Shown here: in pieces, positions 24,591-34,003 of the stretch
Position numbering within the stretch: position 1 is the stretch's first letter
Layout: each line of letters opens with the position of its first letter
From: Labyrinthula sp. Ha
Lineage: Eukaryota; Sar; Bigyra; Labyrinthulida; Labyrinthulaceae
Assembly: GCA_015227615.1 (NCBI GenBank)
Contig: JAALGZ010000077.1
Span: 1 to 64,000, forward strand
Length of the DNA: 64,000 nucleotides
Direction of reading: 5' to 3'
Translations under genes and position numbers: made by a program
Notes under the pieces: generated by a model
What the model saw: only the letters and a program-made list of their open reading frames with translations
Databases searched by the model: none
Told to the model about the DNA's origin: nothing

Positions 24591-25508
24591 ATGAGTGTTT
24601 TACTTGAAGTTGCCAGCGGCGGTTTGGCAGCTTCAGCATCTGTTATTATCACAAACCCGCTTGATGTCATAAAAACACGGATGCAAATGAATAAAGAGCT
24701 AACAAAGACATTAGATTTGTCCTATAGGAACAGTTTTCACTGCCTACAGGAAACATACCGAGCAGAAGGCATCCTTGGAGTTCAGAGAGGATTGCGAGTA
24801 GCTGTCTTACGAGAGTTTGCAAAATGTTGCTTTCGGATAGGAATGTATGATCCTATTAAAAGATCGTTGCAGAAAAAATTTATTGTCGCTGGAAAATCGT
24901 CACAAAGCGATGTTTTAGTGGTGAATATTCTCGCCGCAAGCTTTTGTGGTGCTGTTAGCGCAATACTGTGCAATCCTTTGGACTTGGTAAAAACTCGTAC
25001 CCAAGCTTCAAGTTCAAAACTTTCATCATCTCACCATGACATATCTGCAAACACTTCATTTTTTAAGACAGTTCGGCAAATTATCTCTGAAAATAAAAGC
25101 AGCTCGTCATGGCTAAGACTTTCTCCCTTGTGGTACGGAACTAGTGTCAATGTATTACGAAGTATTTGCTTTACTGGAGTAATGTTGCCTTCTAATACTT
25201 TCTTAATAGAAATGAATTATTTTGATGCTTTTAGTTTTGTCATGAATCCTATGATATCTTCAGCTTTTGGTATTTATGTTATGAACCCTGTCGATGTAGT
25301 TCGAACTAGAGTGTATAACCAGAATACAATAGTTAGGGTGTTGTACAAAAGCCCTACTGATTGTGTATCCAAAATACTGAAACAAGAAGGATTAGCTGCT
25401 TTTTGGAAAGGTGTTGTTGGACACTACTTCCGGGTTGCGCCACACACCGTCTTGACACTAATTTTCATGGAAAAAATAAGAACGCACATTTTTAATATTC
25501 AGACTTAG
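24591..25508 (+). CDS. Mitochondrial carrier family (SLC25) transporter
   Basis: A complete 305-residue protein from ATG to TAG, the usual length for the family and without introns. It has three tandem repeats of about 100 residues, each with the signature PX[DE]XXK/R: PLDVIKTRMQ at about residue 24, PLDLVKTRTQ at about 127 and PVDVVRTRVY at about 230. Each signature ends the first membrane helix of its repeat. SLC25 proteins exchange metabolites across the mitochondrial inner membrane. The first repeat (GVQRGLRVAVLREFAKCCFRIGMYDPIK) recalls the oxaloacetate carrier/SLC25A34-35 branch, but the substrate is not established by this reading. The stop lies only 18 bp from the stop of the convergent NHL/EGF gene, so the 3' ends of the two transcripts probably overlap. 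Confidence 0.92.
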   Translation: MSVLLEVASGGLAASASVIITNPLDVIKTRMQMNKELTKTLDLSYRNSFHCLQETYRAEGILGVQRGLRVAVLREFAKCCFRIGMYDPIKRSLQKKFIVAGKSSQSDVLVVNILAASFCGAVSAILCNPLDLVKTRTQASSSKLSSSHHDISANTSFFKTVRQIISENKSSSSWLRLSPLWYGTSVNVLRSICFTGVMLPSNTFLIEMNYFDAFSFVMNPMISSAFGIYVMNPVDVVRTRVYNQNTIVRVLYKSPTDCVSKILKQEGLAAFWKGVVGHYFRVAPHTVLTLIFMEKIRTHIFNIQT

Positions 25509-25526
25509 GGATAGATACTTTTGAAT

Positions 25527-28500
25527 TCATAACGCGTGTCGTCTATTGTGCCGTTCCTTTTGCTGCTTATCACCTCTTTGCCGCCTCCTCCTTTGCTTCA
25601 CTTTGCTGTCATCAATCCTTCTCTTTTGAGCAGCTTTTTGTAACAGGACTTCTTGCTTTTTCGCACGTTGCGCTTCTATGTATCCCCAAACGGCACAAAA
25701 TAATATAATACCTGTAACAATTAATAAGGTTTTAGCATACCGCTCGAACCAAGTTGGTTCGTATATTTGCAAATGACAGCTTCTAAACATGTTTGTTTCT
25801 GGATCAATTATTCCTTCGTATCCAACTATACAACTGCCTGTTCCGTGAACAAAACCAATGGGTAATTCTCGCCCCAGAGGGTCTGTCCACGGCAACTCAT
25901 CATATTCACCATTTTCCTTGAGGCGTGCCCTGCGAGAGCACCAACAAGTGCATGTATTTGGGGCAGTGCAGTTTCCCCTACCACCAAACCCCTCTTTTGA
26001 AAATCTGTTTTCCCCACAAGGGTTTAGTTCGTATTCTGCCAGCAGTATTGGATCATAACTGTTCAACTCTCTAGTTGTTCTTGAGTCCAAGCGTAAGGTA
26101 CAAGCAGGTGTGCCACAATCAAACCCAGTCCAACCCTCGGCACAGGTGCACTTATTTGGCCCTGTGCAATTCCCTCCATTCTTACATCTGAAGCATCCCT
26201 CTTTCCCAGTATTTATGCCTTCACAATCTGGATCATAGCTCCCTTGTGTGCAGATCGCAATTGAGCAATCAGTACCATTATAGCCAGTTAATGCTGATGC
26301 TAGAAAAGGTGCGTTTTTATAACTTGGGGCTAGAAACTGAACACAAGAACAAACATCTTTTTGTACACAGATACCATTGTTTACACAACTTCTCACAACT
26401 CCATCACTGTGTAAATGGCGGCACAGGGGTTTTGCGCAATCGAAGCCGGTATAGCCATCAGGACAGGAACACTCGTCCGGTGATACACAAGAGCCCATGT
26501 TCGCACATTTATAAATGCCCTCCCCAATTGAAGGTTGTTTCTTAATCCAGCTAAAGTGTTCTATCATTGAAGAGTGTTCATGCAGTGTAAAAAAACTTGT
26601 TAGTTCATCATTTACTCTAATATTTCTACCCTCAAAATAGTCACCTTCTTCCCAAAAATCAACTTCACACAATACTGCGGGCTTTCGAGAGTTTAAGTTA
26701 CGGTCATCATAATCAGCAAAGCGTGCACTCCATGGCTTACAGCCACTTTGGTAACTCCGACCATCATTCCGCACCACTTCTCCGTCTCCAAATCCCCACA
26801 ATGTCTGATACGGATCAGCATCGGGATACAAAGAACAATAACGAAAACCTAGTTTTCTGCAAACTCTGTATCTATTTTCAAGCATACTATCCCCGTATTC
26901 CTGCCAAATATTTTTATTGTATATTCTTAACTCAGGCATATAAACTTTTTCTGGGGGAATATCTTCAGTGAATGTGTACGAACGATATGGCCGCCTAGGG
27001 ACGACTGTGTATAGGTTATTGACAGGTTCATGACCCTCGAGTATTAAACCATATCCTCCCAGTCTCGTTGCTCCAACTGACGCAATGTTAATTACAAATT
27101 CAATTGCTTGAACACAAACTGGGGTAGAACAATCGTAACCTGTCCATCCAGTTAGTTGAGAATCTCCTAAAGAATTCCGAAACATAGGCCAGCCTCCAAG
27201 ATTTCGGTTGTTCCGTATCTCTGAAGGCCACCGCCAGCAACTGCACGTGTCAGGAGCTACACATTTCCCGTTGTTATTGCATTCTTGCGCACATATAGGA
27301 ATGTCACAGGTCTTTCCTCTCCAACCTTTCTCACAGGTGCAGGTATTTGGAAATGTACAATTTCCAGTGCCTCGGCTAAAGAACTTCTTTGCGTCAGTAG
27401 TCGTTGCAGCCACCTCTTCTTCCTTTCTGGAACAAGACTCATTACAAACTGGTATGCTGCAATCAAATCCTGTCCAACCATCTGCACAGCGGCAAGTATT
27501 TGGAGCAACGCAAGTACTGTTATTATAGCAACCTCGGAACACTTCATCTATACAGGTGCCATATTCCTGCTTCCAAACTAAGAATGATGTGAACTTGAAG
27601 TCATCAGAACTCCAACTTGGGGCGTGTGAAACTTCTGTATCGTTCGTATAACCGCGAAAAAACGCACTCTCATTTAATATTTCACCCTTGCAGGTTCGCT
27701 GATATAGCGTCTCACAGCGACCCTTCTGCCATCTACTCCTGTTACCTAAAGCTTTAAAAGTTTTCCAAGTACCAACTCGCTGCCAACCCTTATTTGTATA
27801 GTTCCCCTCTGCCTCAGTATGAAAATGGACTGGTGGCCAACCCATGTTCGAAAAGTAATAAATCTCATCATACTCATCTTTAAAAGCAGAAGGAACTCTC
27901 CATGAAAACTGACTAGAGTCCATATACCGTGAAAAGTAGTTTGGGTGCTCATGAACGTATCTATCATTTTCCCACTGAGTATAGGCCCGAACCGAACACT
28001 GATAGAGTCCCTGATGTTCATAGAGCTCGGGTAAACTCATTGAGGCGAGCGAGACCGGGTCTTCAAAGTCAAATGAAACATTTTCCACGTGAACGAGACC
28101 TTCGTTTGAGGGCATAAAATATCCTTGGGTGCAAACTGGGGTGCGACAGTCAAATCCCACCCAACCAGCTGTACAGTTACATAAACCTGGACTATAACAC
28201 ATTCCCCCATTACCACAGGAATATCGGGCTTGCGGTACCAACCTCTTTTGAGCCAACGCTATGTGCCTGTCTCCAAACTCGAGCCCACCTAAAGGAGCGA
28301 TTAAACTGTTAAGCATATATGGACTTTGAGAAAGGTTAAGGTGTTCCCGTGAGAACCAACCTCTATAGGAAGAGTTGAATTCAAGTCTTATACAAGTACC
28401 ATTAAGTTTCTGTCGCATATAGGTAGAAAAGGAACTGTTTACATTCGTCACTAGCTCCTTGAAAGGAAAGCGTAATAGCGTTGAGTCCCCATACCTAAGT

Positions 28501-31484
28501 GTTTCTTGATAACAGTTGAACAAGTTTGTGGATTTACAAAATTCTGATAGGTTACAAGGCAGATACATGGGTGCATAATCATAGATCTCTTCTGATAGAA
28601 AACCTTGATGACAGACAGGAACATCACATTTAACCCCGGTCCAGTCATCACTACACTGGCATGTACCAGGAGCTATACAGCGACCCATATTGGAGCATCC
28701 TAAAGGGCAAACTGGAGTTCTACAATCAAAACCTGTCCAGCCATCCAGGCAAGTACATTGACTGGGTCTTGTACAATTGCCCCCATTACCACATGTCATG
28801 GGACAAGCAGGTGTGGTGCAATTAGGCCCTACCCAACCACTAGGGCAGCTGCATGTATCAGGGGCTGTGCAGCTTCCCAAATCCCCACAACTTTGCACGC
28901 AGAGAGGCTGCCGGCAATCTGGGTAACTCTGATAGCCAGCTATACAGGCGCAGGTATTCGGCGCTACGCACAACGACCTGGCTCCTATGCAAGTAATATT
29001 ACAAATAGGACGAGTACAACGAACACCTTCCCACCCTGGAGCACAAAGACAGATATCATCACCTATACAAACACCGGAATTTTCACAAGGGAGGCCGCAA
29101 AGTGTATCAAAACGTCGGATAATATGGTTGTCTCGGTCGGCTAGGTATATGGCTTTGTTCGAAAGATTGAACTTGTCAATAGCCAACCCTACAGGATGAT
29201 GAAAAACTCCATACTTAGGAAGAGTAGTGTTGAAGAACGGCTTGTAGCCACAGGCTTCATTAACGTCCAAGTTTGCGACGGGTTTTCCACTCACCGCATC
29301 ACCTATGATACTTTCCGATGTGTGAATGTCTTCCAGAATAAAACTCCTTGTTGAATGTCTTTTACTACTATCCAGTCCATCAGTGGTGACTAATAGAGTA
29401 TGCTCAGATTCCCCAGAAAGTGTAACTTTAAAAGTTGCACCGTAACTTGGAGCCAGCAATTCCTTGCTAGCACAAATTAGAGACTCCTCGAAAAGCTGTG
29501 CCTGACTAAGGTTGAATAAATCTAGTGAGTCAGCAACACATTTCTTTGGGCACAACACAAAAAATGTTGTTCCAAGTTCATAGTTCTCACTAATTGACAA
29601 CAAGCCTGTATCTGTAGGTCCAGAGAGTGTCGACGAGGACTGTTTAAACTCTATTCCAGTATCTGAGGGAGGAACGCCAACACAAGGGCGCTCGAGGCGA
29701 CCATCCATAGAATGGTTGTTATAGTCTAGCTTCCAGCCAAGGTGCTTCAAAGGTAAACTCCGAGATTTGTAATTATAATAAATGTTCCCAAAAGTTGCTG
29801 ACAGTTTCAGTTTCACTCCATCCGTAAGGTCTATCCCAGAAGAGCAGCCTTTGGGGTCTAGTAAAGCCAAGAAAGTTGTTTCACAGTTCACTGTTCGAGC
29901 AATAGATTCTGAATATCTCAACCTCCTAATCAGGCAGTTACCGGTATCAGCAACATACAAAACTTTGTCTGAATGAGGAGAAACAACCAATCCACTAGGT
30001 CTATGAAGTTTAACCTCATCTTTCGTACCACCTGTGGTTGCATGACTTTCAGATCCTGTAAAAGTTGAAACAAAATCATGTTCCAGATCAACCACCCTTA
30101 TTCGATTTTCTTCAGTTACAAAAATGTGTCCAGTTGAGTTCGTGGCAAGGTATCTAGGAAAAGAGAAAGCCGAAGCCATAAGTCTTCCATCCTTATATCC
30201 TCTGACGCCTTCTCGACACGGAAAAATACAGTATGTGTTGGAACTATTCAGTTTTTCAATCTTTCCTGCCACCGTAAAAACATCCCCAAGAAAGGTAATT
30301 TTTCGTATCAAGTGGTTATAAGAGTCTGCCACAAGAAGACTGGATGAAAACCGATCAAAAACTATCCCAATAGGAAAGTAAAATAAAGCGTCCACACTAG
30401 TTCCGTCTCTGTACCCACTTTTTGGTTCTTGCCCTTTCTGACCAGCAAAGGTTCCTACTGTAAATATGCCTTTTTCTAGAGCAATAGAACGTATCCTGTG
30501 ATTGCCACTATCAGAAACAAGGATGACTAGGTTAGAAGTTCGAACTTGTAACTCTTTGTAATACAAGGAAAGGCCCTTGGGCGAGTTAAATAAGGCTTCA
30601 GTGCCTATTCCTTCTCTGAAACCAGATACTTCGCAGACACCAGCAACTGTTAACACAACTTTTGAGTCAGATTTTATCATACGTATACAATGATTTTCAG
30701 TGTCAGCTACATAAATGTTGCCTACGTGATCAACAGCCACGTCCTGCGGGCTATTAAATTTTGCAAACTCTGAAGCTCCGTCATTGTAACCTTTAACTCC
30801 AGGCTGTCCGGCCACTCTGGTTAAGCTTCCTGAATGACCTTTCTTCGCATTTCTGAAATGAAACTCTTCTTTACTTTCATTACTCTTGACTCTTTTCTCC
30901 CAATATACTGTAGACTCAGATGAAATAGAAAACTTCTCCTCACTGTGATCATCCACTGGAAAGTATTTAGCATTGGACTGTGTTTGGTATCCCCAGCAGC
31001 TCACTGAACAGTTTCTGTAATCAAAACTGTTAAGTTCATCTGTTACTGGCGGTTTGATACAGTCTCCAGAACTAAGCATAACACAAACATGAGTGGTATG
31101 CTTGTTCCCAAAGTCATTTCTATGAGATCCGTTTACTGCCCAAGGTGTGTCAGATACACTAGGAATATTTACTGCCAAAGCTGTATTTGAAATCCCCTGC
31201 ATCTGCAAACATCCGTCATTCTCAGTTCCGTCACACAAACTTTCTTCACAGCGGAAACATTTTTTGAGAATTTGACGTACTTTACATTCTTCTCCAATGT
31301 ATTGTATGTTACTTGCTCTTCTACCTTTTGTCTCCATGGTAGAATTCAACTTGGAATAGGCGAACGGCCAGGAGGGGTTGAGTACTTTTGAACATTCAGG
31401 GCTATCAGACCACGGTTTGTGTAAAACCAATGACAATGAAGGAAAAGGCACCCAGGCTATAGTAAAGAGTAATAGGAATTTCAT
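25527..31484 (-). CDS. Large NHL-repeat/EGF-repeat single-pass membrane protein
   Basis: A 1985-residue protein in one uninterrupted exon ending in TGA. A signal peptide occupies residues 1-19 (LLLFTIAWVPFPSLSL). A Cys-containing N-terminal region follows. NHL-type beta-propeller repeats lie at about 223-525 (FNSPQDVAVDHVGNIYVADT; NHRIRSI; FYFPIGIVFD), with another at 757-791 (FHHPVGLAIDKF). About 13 EGF-like repeats run from 797 to 1837, most of the form CxxPxTCxCxxGWTGxDC followed by PVC. Long insertions separate several of them, for example 970-1080, 1120-1300 and 1470-1640. One membrane helix is at about 1919-1937 (LLIVTGIILFCAVWGYIEA), and the cytosolic tail is strongly basic. Many NxS/T sites suggest N-glycosylation. 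This is probably a cell-surface adhesion or receptor-like protein; teneurins also combine NHL and EGF modules but in the reverse order. The ligand is unknown. Confidence 0.85.
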   Translation of the reverse strand: MKFLLLFTIAWVPFPSLSLVLHKPWSDSPECSKVLNPSWPFAYSKLNSTMETKGRRASNIQYIGEECKVRQILKKCFRCEESLCDGTENDGCLQMQGISNTALAVNIPSVSDTPWAVNGSHRNDFGNKHTTHVCVMLSSGDCIKPPVTDELNSFDYRNCSVSCWGYQTQSNAKYFPVDDHSEEKFSISSESTVYWEKRVKSNESKEEFHFRNAKKGHSGSLTRVAGQPGVKGYNDGASEFAKFNSPQDVAVDHVGNIYVADTENHCIRMIKSDSKVVLTVAGVCEVSGFREGIGTEALFNSPKGLSLYYKELQVRTSNLVILVSDSGNHRIRSIALEKGIFTVGTFAGQKGQEPKSGYRDGTSVDALFYFPIGIVFDRFSSSLLVADSYNHLIRKITFLGDVFTVAGKIEKLNSSNTYCIFPCREGVRGYKDGRLMASAFSFPRYLATNSTGHIFVTEENRIRVVDLEHDFVSTFTGSESHATTGGTKDEVKLHRPSGLVVSPHSDKVLYVADTGNCLIRRLRYSESIARTVNCETTFLALLDPKGCSSGIDLTDGVKLKLSATFGNIYYNYKSRSLPLKHLGWKLDYNNHSMDGRLERPCVGVPPSDTGIEFKQSSSTLSGPTDTGLLSISENYELGTTFFVLCPKKCVADSLDLFNLSQAQLFEESLICASKELLAPSYGATFKVTLSGESEHTLLVTTDGLDSSKRHSTRSFILEDIHTSESIIGDAVSGKPVANLDVNEACGYKPFFNTTLPKYGVFHHPVGLAIDKFNLSNKAIYLADRDNHIIRRFDTLCGLPCENSGVCIGDDICLCAPGWEGVRCTRPICNITCIGARSLCVAPNTCACIAGYQSYPDCRQPLCVQSCGDLGSCTAPDTCSCPSGWVGPNCTTPACPMTCGNGGNCTRPSQCTCLDGWTGFDCRTPVCPLGCSNMGRCIAPGTCQCSDDWTGVKCDVPVCHQGFLSEEIYDYAPMYLPCNLSEFCKSTNLFNCYQETLRYGDSTLLRFPFKELVTNVNSSFSTYMRQKLNGTCIRLEFNSSYRGWFSREHLNLSQSPYMLNSLIAPLGGLEFGDRHIALAQKRLVPQARYSCGNGGMCYSPGLCNCTAGWVGFDCRTPVCTQGYFMPSNEGLVHVENVSFDFEDPVSLASMSLPELYEHQGLYQCSVRAYTQWENDRYVHEHPNYFSRYMDSSQFSWRVPSAFKDEYDEIYYFSNMGWPPVHFHTEAEGNYTNKGWQRVGTWKTFKALGNRSRWQKGRCETLYQRTCKGEILNESAFFRGYTNDTEVSHAPSWSSDDFKFTSFLVWKQEYGTCIDEVFRGCYNNSTCVAPNTCRCADGWTGFDCSIPVCNESCSRKEEEVAATTTDAKKFFSRGTGNCTFPNTCTCEKGWRGKTCDIPICAQECNNNGKCVAPDTCSCWRWPSEIRNNRNLGGWPMFRNSLGDSQLTGWTGYDCSTPVCVQAIEFVINIASVGATRLGGYGLILEGHEPVNNLYTVVPRRPYRSYTFTEDIPPEKVYMPELRIYNKNIWQEYGDSMLENRYRVCRKLGFRYCSLYPDADPYQTLWGFGDGEVVRNDGRSYQSGCKPWSARFADYDDRNLNSRKPAVLCEVDFWEEGDYFEGRNIRVNDELTSFFTLHEHSSMIEHFSWIKKQPSIGEGIYKCANMGSCVSPDECSCPDGYTGFDCAKPLCRHLHSDGVVRSCVNNGICVQKDVCSCVQFLAPSYKNAPFLASALTGYNGTDCSIAICTQGSYDPDCEGINTGKEGCFRCKNGGNCTGPNKCTCAEGWTGFDCGTPACTLRLDSRTTRELNSYDPILLAEYELNPCGENRFSKEGFGGRGNCTAPNTCTCWCSRRARLKENGEYDELPWTDPLGRELPIGFVHGTGSCIVGYEGIIDPETNMFRSCHLQIYEPTWFERYAKTLLIVTGIILFCAVWGYIEAQRAKKQEVLLQKAAQKRRIDDSKVKQRRRRQRGDKQQKERHNRRHAL

Positions 31485-31593
31485 AAAGAAAATTGCTTCT
31501 TGGCAAAAGGCAGTTTAGCTCCATTAAAGTCAAACGGAAACTCCATTCCACGCACCCAAAAAACTGCTCTCTTAAGAAAATAATTTTGTTTTT

Positions 31594-32493
31594 CTACTTT
31601 ATAATGTCTTTGACGAGTTCTTCATAGGATTTATAGCCTAGCTTTTCTTGAACAGTATGCTTCCAGGAATCTTCTAATATCCTCTTGACTGAATCAGGGA
31701 TTTCACTTCCTACGCCTGTTTTCCCCTTTCTAACTTTTGCAACCCCCGGTTTATTATATTTAACAAGATCTGGACCCCATACTTCTTTTCGCTTATTAAA
31801 GATAAAATGCTCATCAAACTTTGAAATGTTTTCTGACATATATTTAAAAGACGAGTACTTTTTGGCAATTTCAATTCGTTTCTCAAACTCCACCTCCCCA
31901 AGACTATCAATCCCCATATATTTAGCAATTCTTCTTATATTATCTTCTGGGTTTTCTTTAATATCCTCATAAAATAGACAAAGGATATCCTCCTTCTTTT
32001 CTTTGTACGCTTGCAGCCAGTCAACTACAAAGTTGAATATAGTACCAGAATTTGAAATATTACCAAGTAAGGCATTTGAAAATTCTTCCATACTTACTTC
32101 TTCCTCATTCACATGAAAGAAACCTGGAAGAAACCTATAAAAAGAAATAAAGGCATCAAAAGGATTTCGTATAACCAGAATATATTTTCCACCTTTAGCT
32201 ATAGTAGAAAATTTCTCATGACTCTTATATAATTTTGGTTGAAATTTTTGTTCAGTTTCTAAGTCTTGTCCGCAATCCAGGGCAAGAATATCCCAGGGAA
32301 CTTCCAACGAAATATCTTCAAAATCAGTGTCTCCGTTTGAACGCAGCATGTGGCATATTTGGGTAACAAAAGTAGTTCCGCACTTGGGATATGTAGTTAT
32401 AAATACGTCACTTGATTTTGGTTTGAAATTACATCCATATTTCATAGATTCCGCGCTTTGAAATCTGGAATTGTAATCTGCAACTTTTTTCAT
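31594..32493 (-). CDS. PAPS-dependent sulfotransferase (family 1 type)
   Basis: A 299-residue intronless protein from the ATG at 32493, typical length for soluble sulfotransferases (PF00685). The 5'-phosphosulfate loop is at about 33-45 (TTYPKCGTTFVTQI). The catalytic His is probably H92 in YKSHEKF (KTHLP in SULT enzymes). The 3'-phosphate-binding segment is at 107-121 (VIRNPFDAFISFYRF). The C-terminal PAPS motif RKGKTGVGSE is near 255. No signal peptide or membrane helix is seen, so it is probably cytosolic, acting on small molecules rather than on Golgi glycans. It reads in the same direction as the NHL/EGF gene, 109 bp upstream of it, and diverges from the GT60-like gene across a 56-bp gap. 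Confidence 0.92.
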   Translation of the reverse strand: MKKVADYNSRFQSAESMKYGCNFKPKSSDVFITTYPKCGTTFVTQICHMLRSNGDTDFEDISLEVPWDILALDCGQDLETEQKFQPKLYKSHEKFSTIAKGGKYILVIRNPFDAFISFYRFLPGFFHVNEEEVSMEEFSNALLGNISNSGTIFNFVVDWLQAYKEKKEDILCLFYEDIKENPEDNIRRIAKYMGIDSLGEVEFEKRIEIAKKYSSFKYMSENISKFDEHFIFNKRKEVWGPDLVKYNKPGVAKVRKGKTGVGSEIPDSVKRILEDSWKHTVQEKLGYKSYEELVKDIIK

Positions 32494-32549
32494 TTCTTGC
32501 TCTTTCGTGAAATTAGTTATCGGAATACGTTAATCTATCGGAAATTTTG
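32494..32549. promoter_or_regulatory. Putative bidirectional promoter, 56 bp
   Basis: The two start codons of the divergent sulfotransferase and glycosyltransferase genes are only 56 bp apart, so both 5' UTRs and core promoters must be packed here or overlap the opposite coding region. No canonical TATA box is visible. Confidence 0.4.
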
Positions 32550-34003
32550 ATGTGCCCAAAATGCTTTTCGAAAGAATTAGAAAAGATGAAAGAGGAAAAA
32601 AAGAAAGCTCATTGGAAAGATCCAAATATTGTACTGGAGAGTGATGGAAAGTGGTACCAAGTTCCAGAAAATTATTTTGGGAATCCTCCTCCAATACTAA
32701 CTGATTCTTGGAAACTGGACTCGTCAAGCATTGTTATTCTTATCGCTGCATTAAGAGAGTCAAGGTTGAAAGATACAATTGTTTCGGCTGTAGACAATGC
32801 AATAAACAAAGAAAGAATATTTTTTGTTGTTGTACAGCAGAATGATGGTAGTAATGAGGATGTAATTCAAGAAGTTTGCAACATGCGCAAAAAACCTGTT
32901 AAATATAGAGATCCCAAAGCAAATTCATATAGTGACATTCTACACATGAGCAACGAACATGCGTTCATAAATGAGAATAACTGTTTTGAATTTGATCATG
33001 TCCGTGTATTACGTTTGCACAGCTCAGAAGCCAAAGGGCCTGTATATGCAAGAGGAAGACAAACTGAGTTGGTTAAGCAAGATGATGAGTTTTGTATGCA
33101 AATAGATGCACATACTATTTTTAAGAAAAACTGGGATGAACTTATGCTTAATCAATGGGGAGCCACTGAAAATGAATATGCTGTTTTAAGCACATATCCC
33201 ACAAACTATAAACACTTGGAGAAGAATAGTAATAATCATTGGGAGATGCCACATCTGTGTTCTGCTGCTGTATTGGGTGATGGCCTAGTGAGAAATGGAC
33301 AAGCAAAGGCAGCTGCAAATCTGGAACGACCTATTCTAGCACCTTTATGGGCTGCTGGGCTAAGCTTTTCCAAGTGCCATGCGGAGAGAAATATTCCAAA
33401 CGATGTAAACTTGGAACATATTTTCACTGGAGAAGAGTTTGCTCGAGGTAATTTTCTTTTATTGAGTTATTTTAAGGTGCTAGGCTATGGACTCATGGAT
33501 ATGACTTTTATACTATATCTAGGCCTGTTATAGGAGTCTACTATGGTAAGGAAAAGGGTGGAAAAGGAAGTTGGCATCGAGATCAAAAAGCATTGGAGCG
33601 TAGTCAGAGAAGATTAGCGACTCTTTTGAGAGCACCTAATAGCGATCAAAGTGTGTCAGCTTATGAAAATCTTAAGCCGTTTACATTGGGAAACAAGAGA
33701 AGTCTGGATCAGTATTTCAAATTTAGTGGGGTTAACACAACAGCAAGAACTTCCAACGAGAAATGTATTGTGCAATACGTTCCTTGGGACTATACTGGGT
33801 ATCAGAAAGAACTTGCGAGAGTAGATGCAGGAAGTTTTCTTCGGAAAACAGATGTCATACCATTTGAAGTTGATGAACCTGAGGTTTCTGGCGCCTCTAT
33901 CTTCTCTTTTCTCTTCCTACTTGGAGTACTATTATTTCTATATACACGCAGTGCACCATTTCAACTTCCATGGATTCGAAAAAGTTTAAAAGCTACGGTG
34001 TGA
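32550..34003 (+). CDS. GT60-like N-acetylglucosaminyltransferase (Skp1 GlcNAc-transferase family), two exons
   Basis: Exons 32550-33447 and 33477-34003 give 474 residues; no ATG lies earlier in frame. This matches the GlcNAc-transferase family PF11397, whose Dictyostelium Skp1 enzyme adds GlcNAc to hydroxyproline. A Rossmann-like start is at about 58-110 (IVILIAALRE; FFVVVQQNDG). The metal-binding DxD equivalent is in QIDAH at 184-188. WAAGLSFSKCHAERNIPND is near 275, and the family's FTGEEFARGARLWTHGYD is at about 294-312, formed across the splice junction. Unlike the soluble Dictyostelium enzyme, the C-terminus has a hydrophobic helix at about 440-456 (IFSFLFLLGVLLFLY) and a short basic end, so it may be tail-anchored. 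Acceptor specificity is not known. Confidence 0.85.
33448..33476 (+). other. Spliceosomal intron, 29 nt
   Basis: Begins GTAATTTTC and ends TTATTTTAAG. Removing it in phase 1 turns two frame-shifted halves into the continuous family motif EEFARGARLWTHGYDFY. This is the best protein-level proof of a tiny intron in the window. Confidence 0.88.

Noticed and set aside
25826-29199. Plus-strand open frames of 60-128 codons opposite the EGF region
   Set aside because: They mirror the Cys-rich repeats of the minus-strand gene and have no independent support.
33448-33600. Frameshift or pseudogene in the GT60-like gene
   Set aside because: A single 29-nt GT-AG intron restores the conserved motif and the rest of the frame to the stop, and sister introns of the same size occur in other genes.
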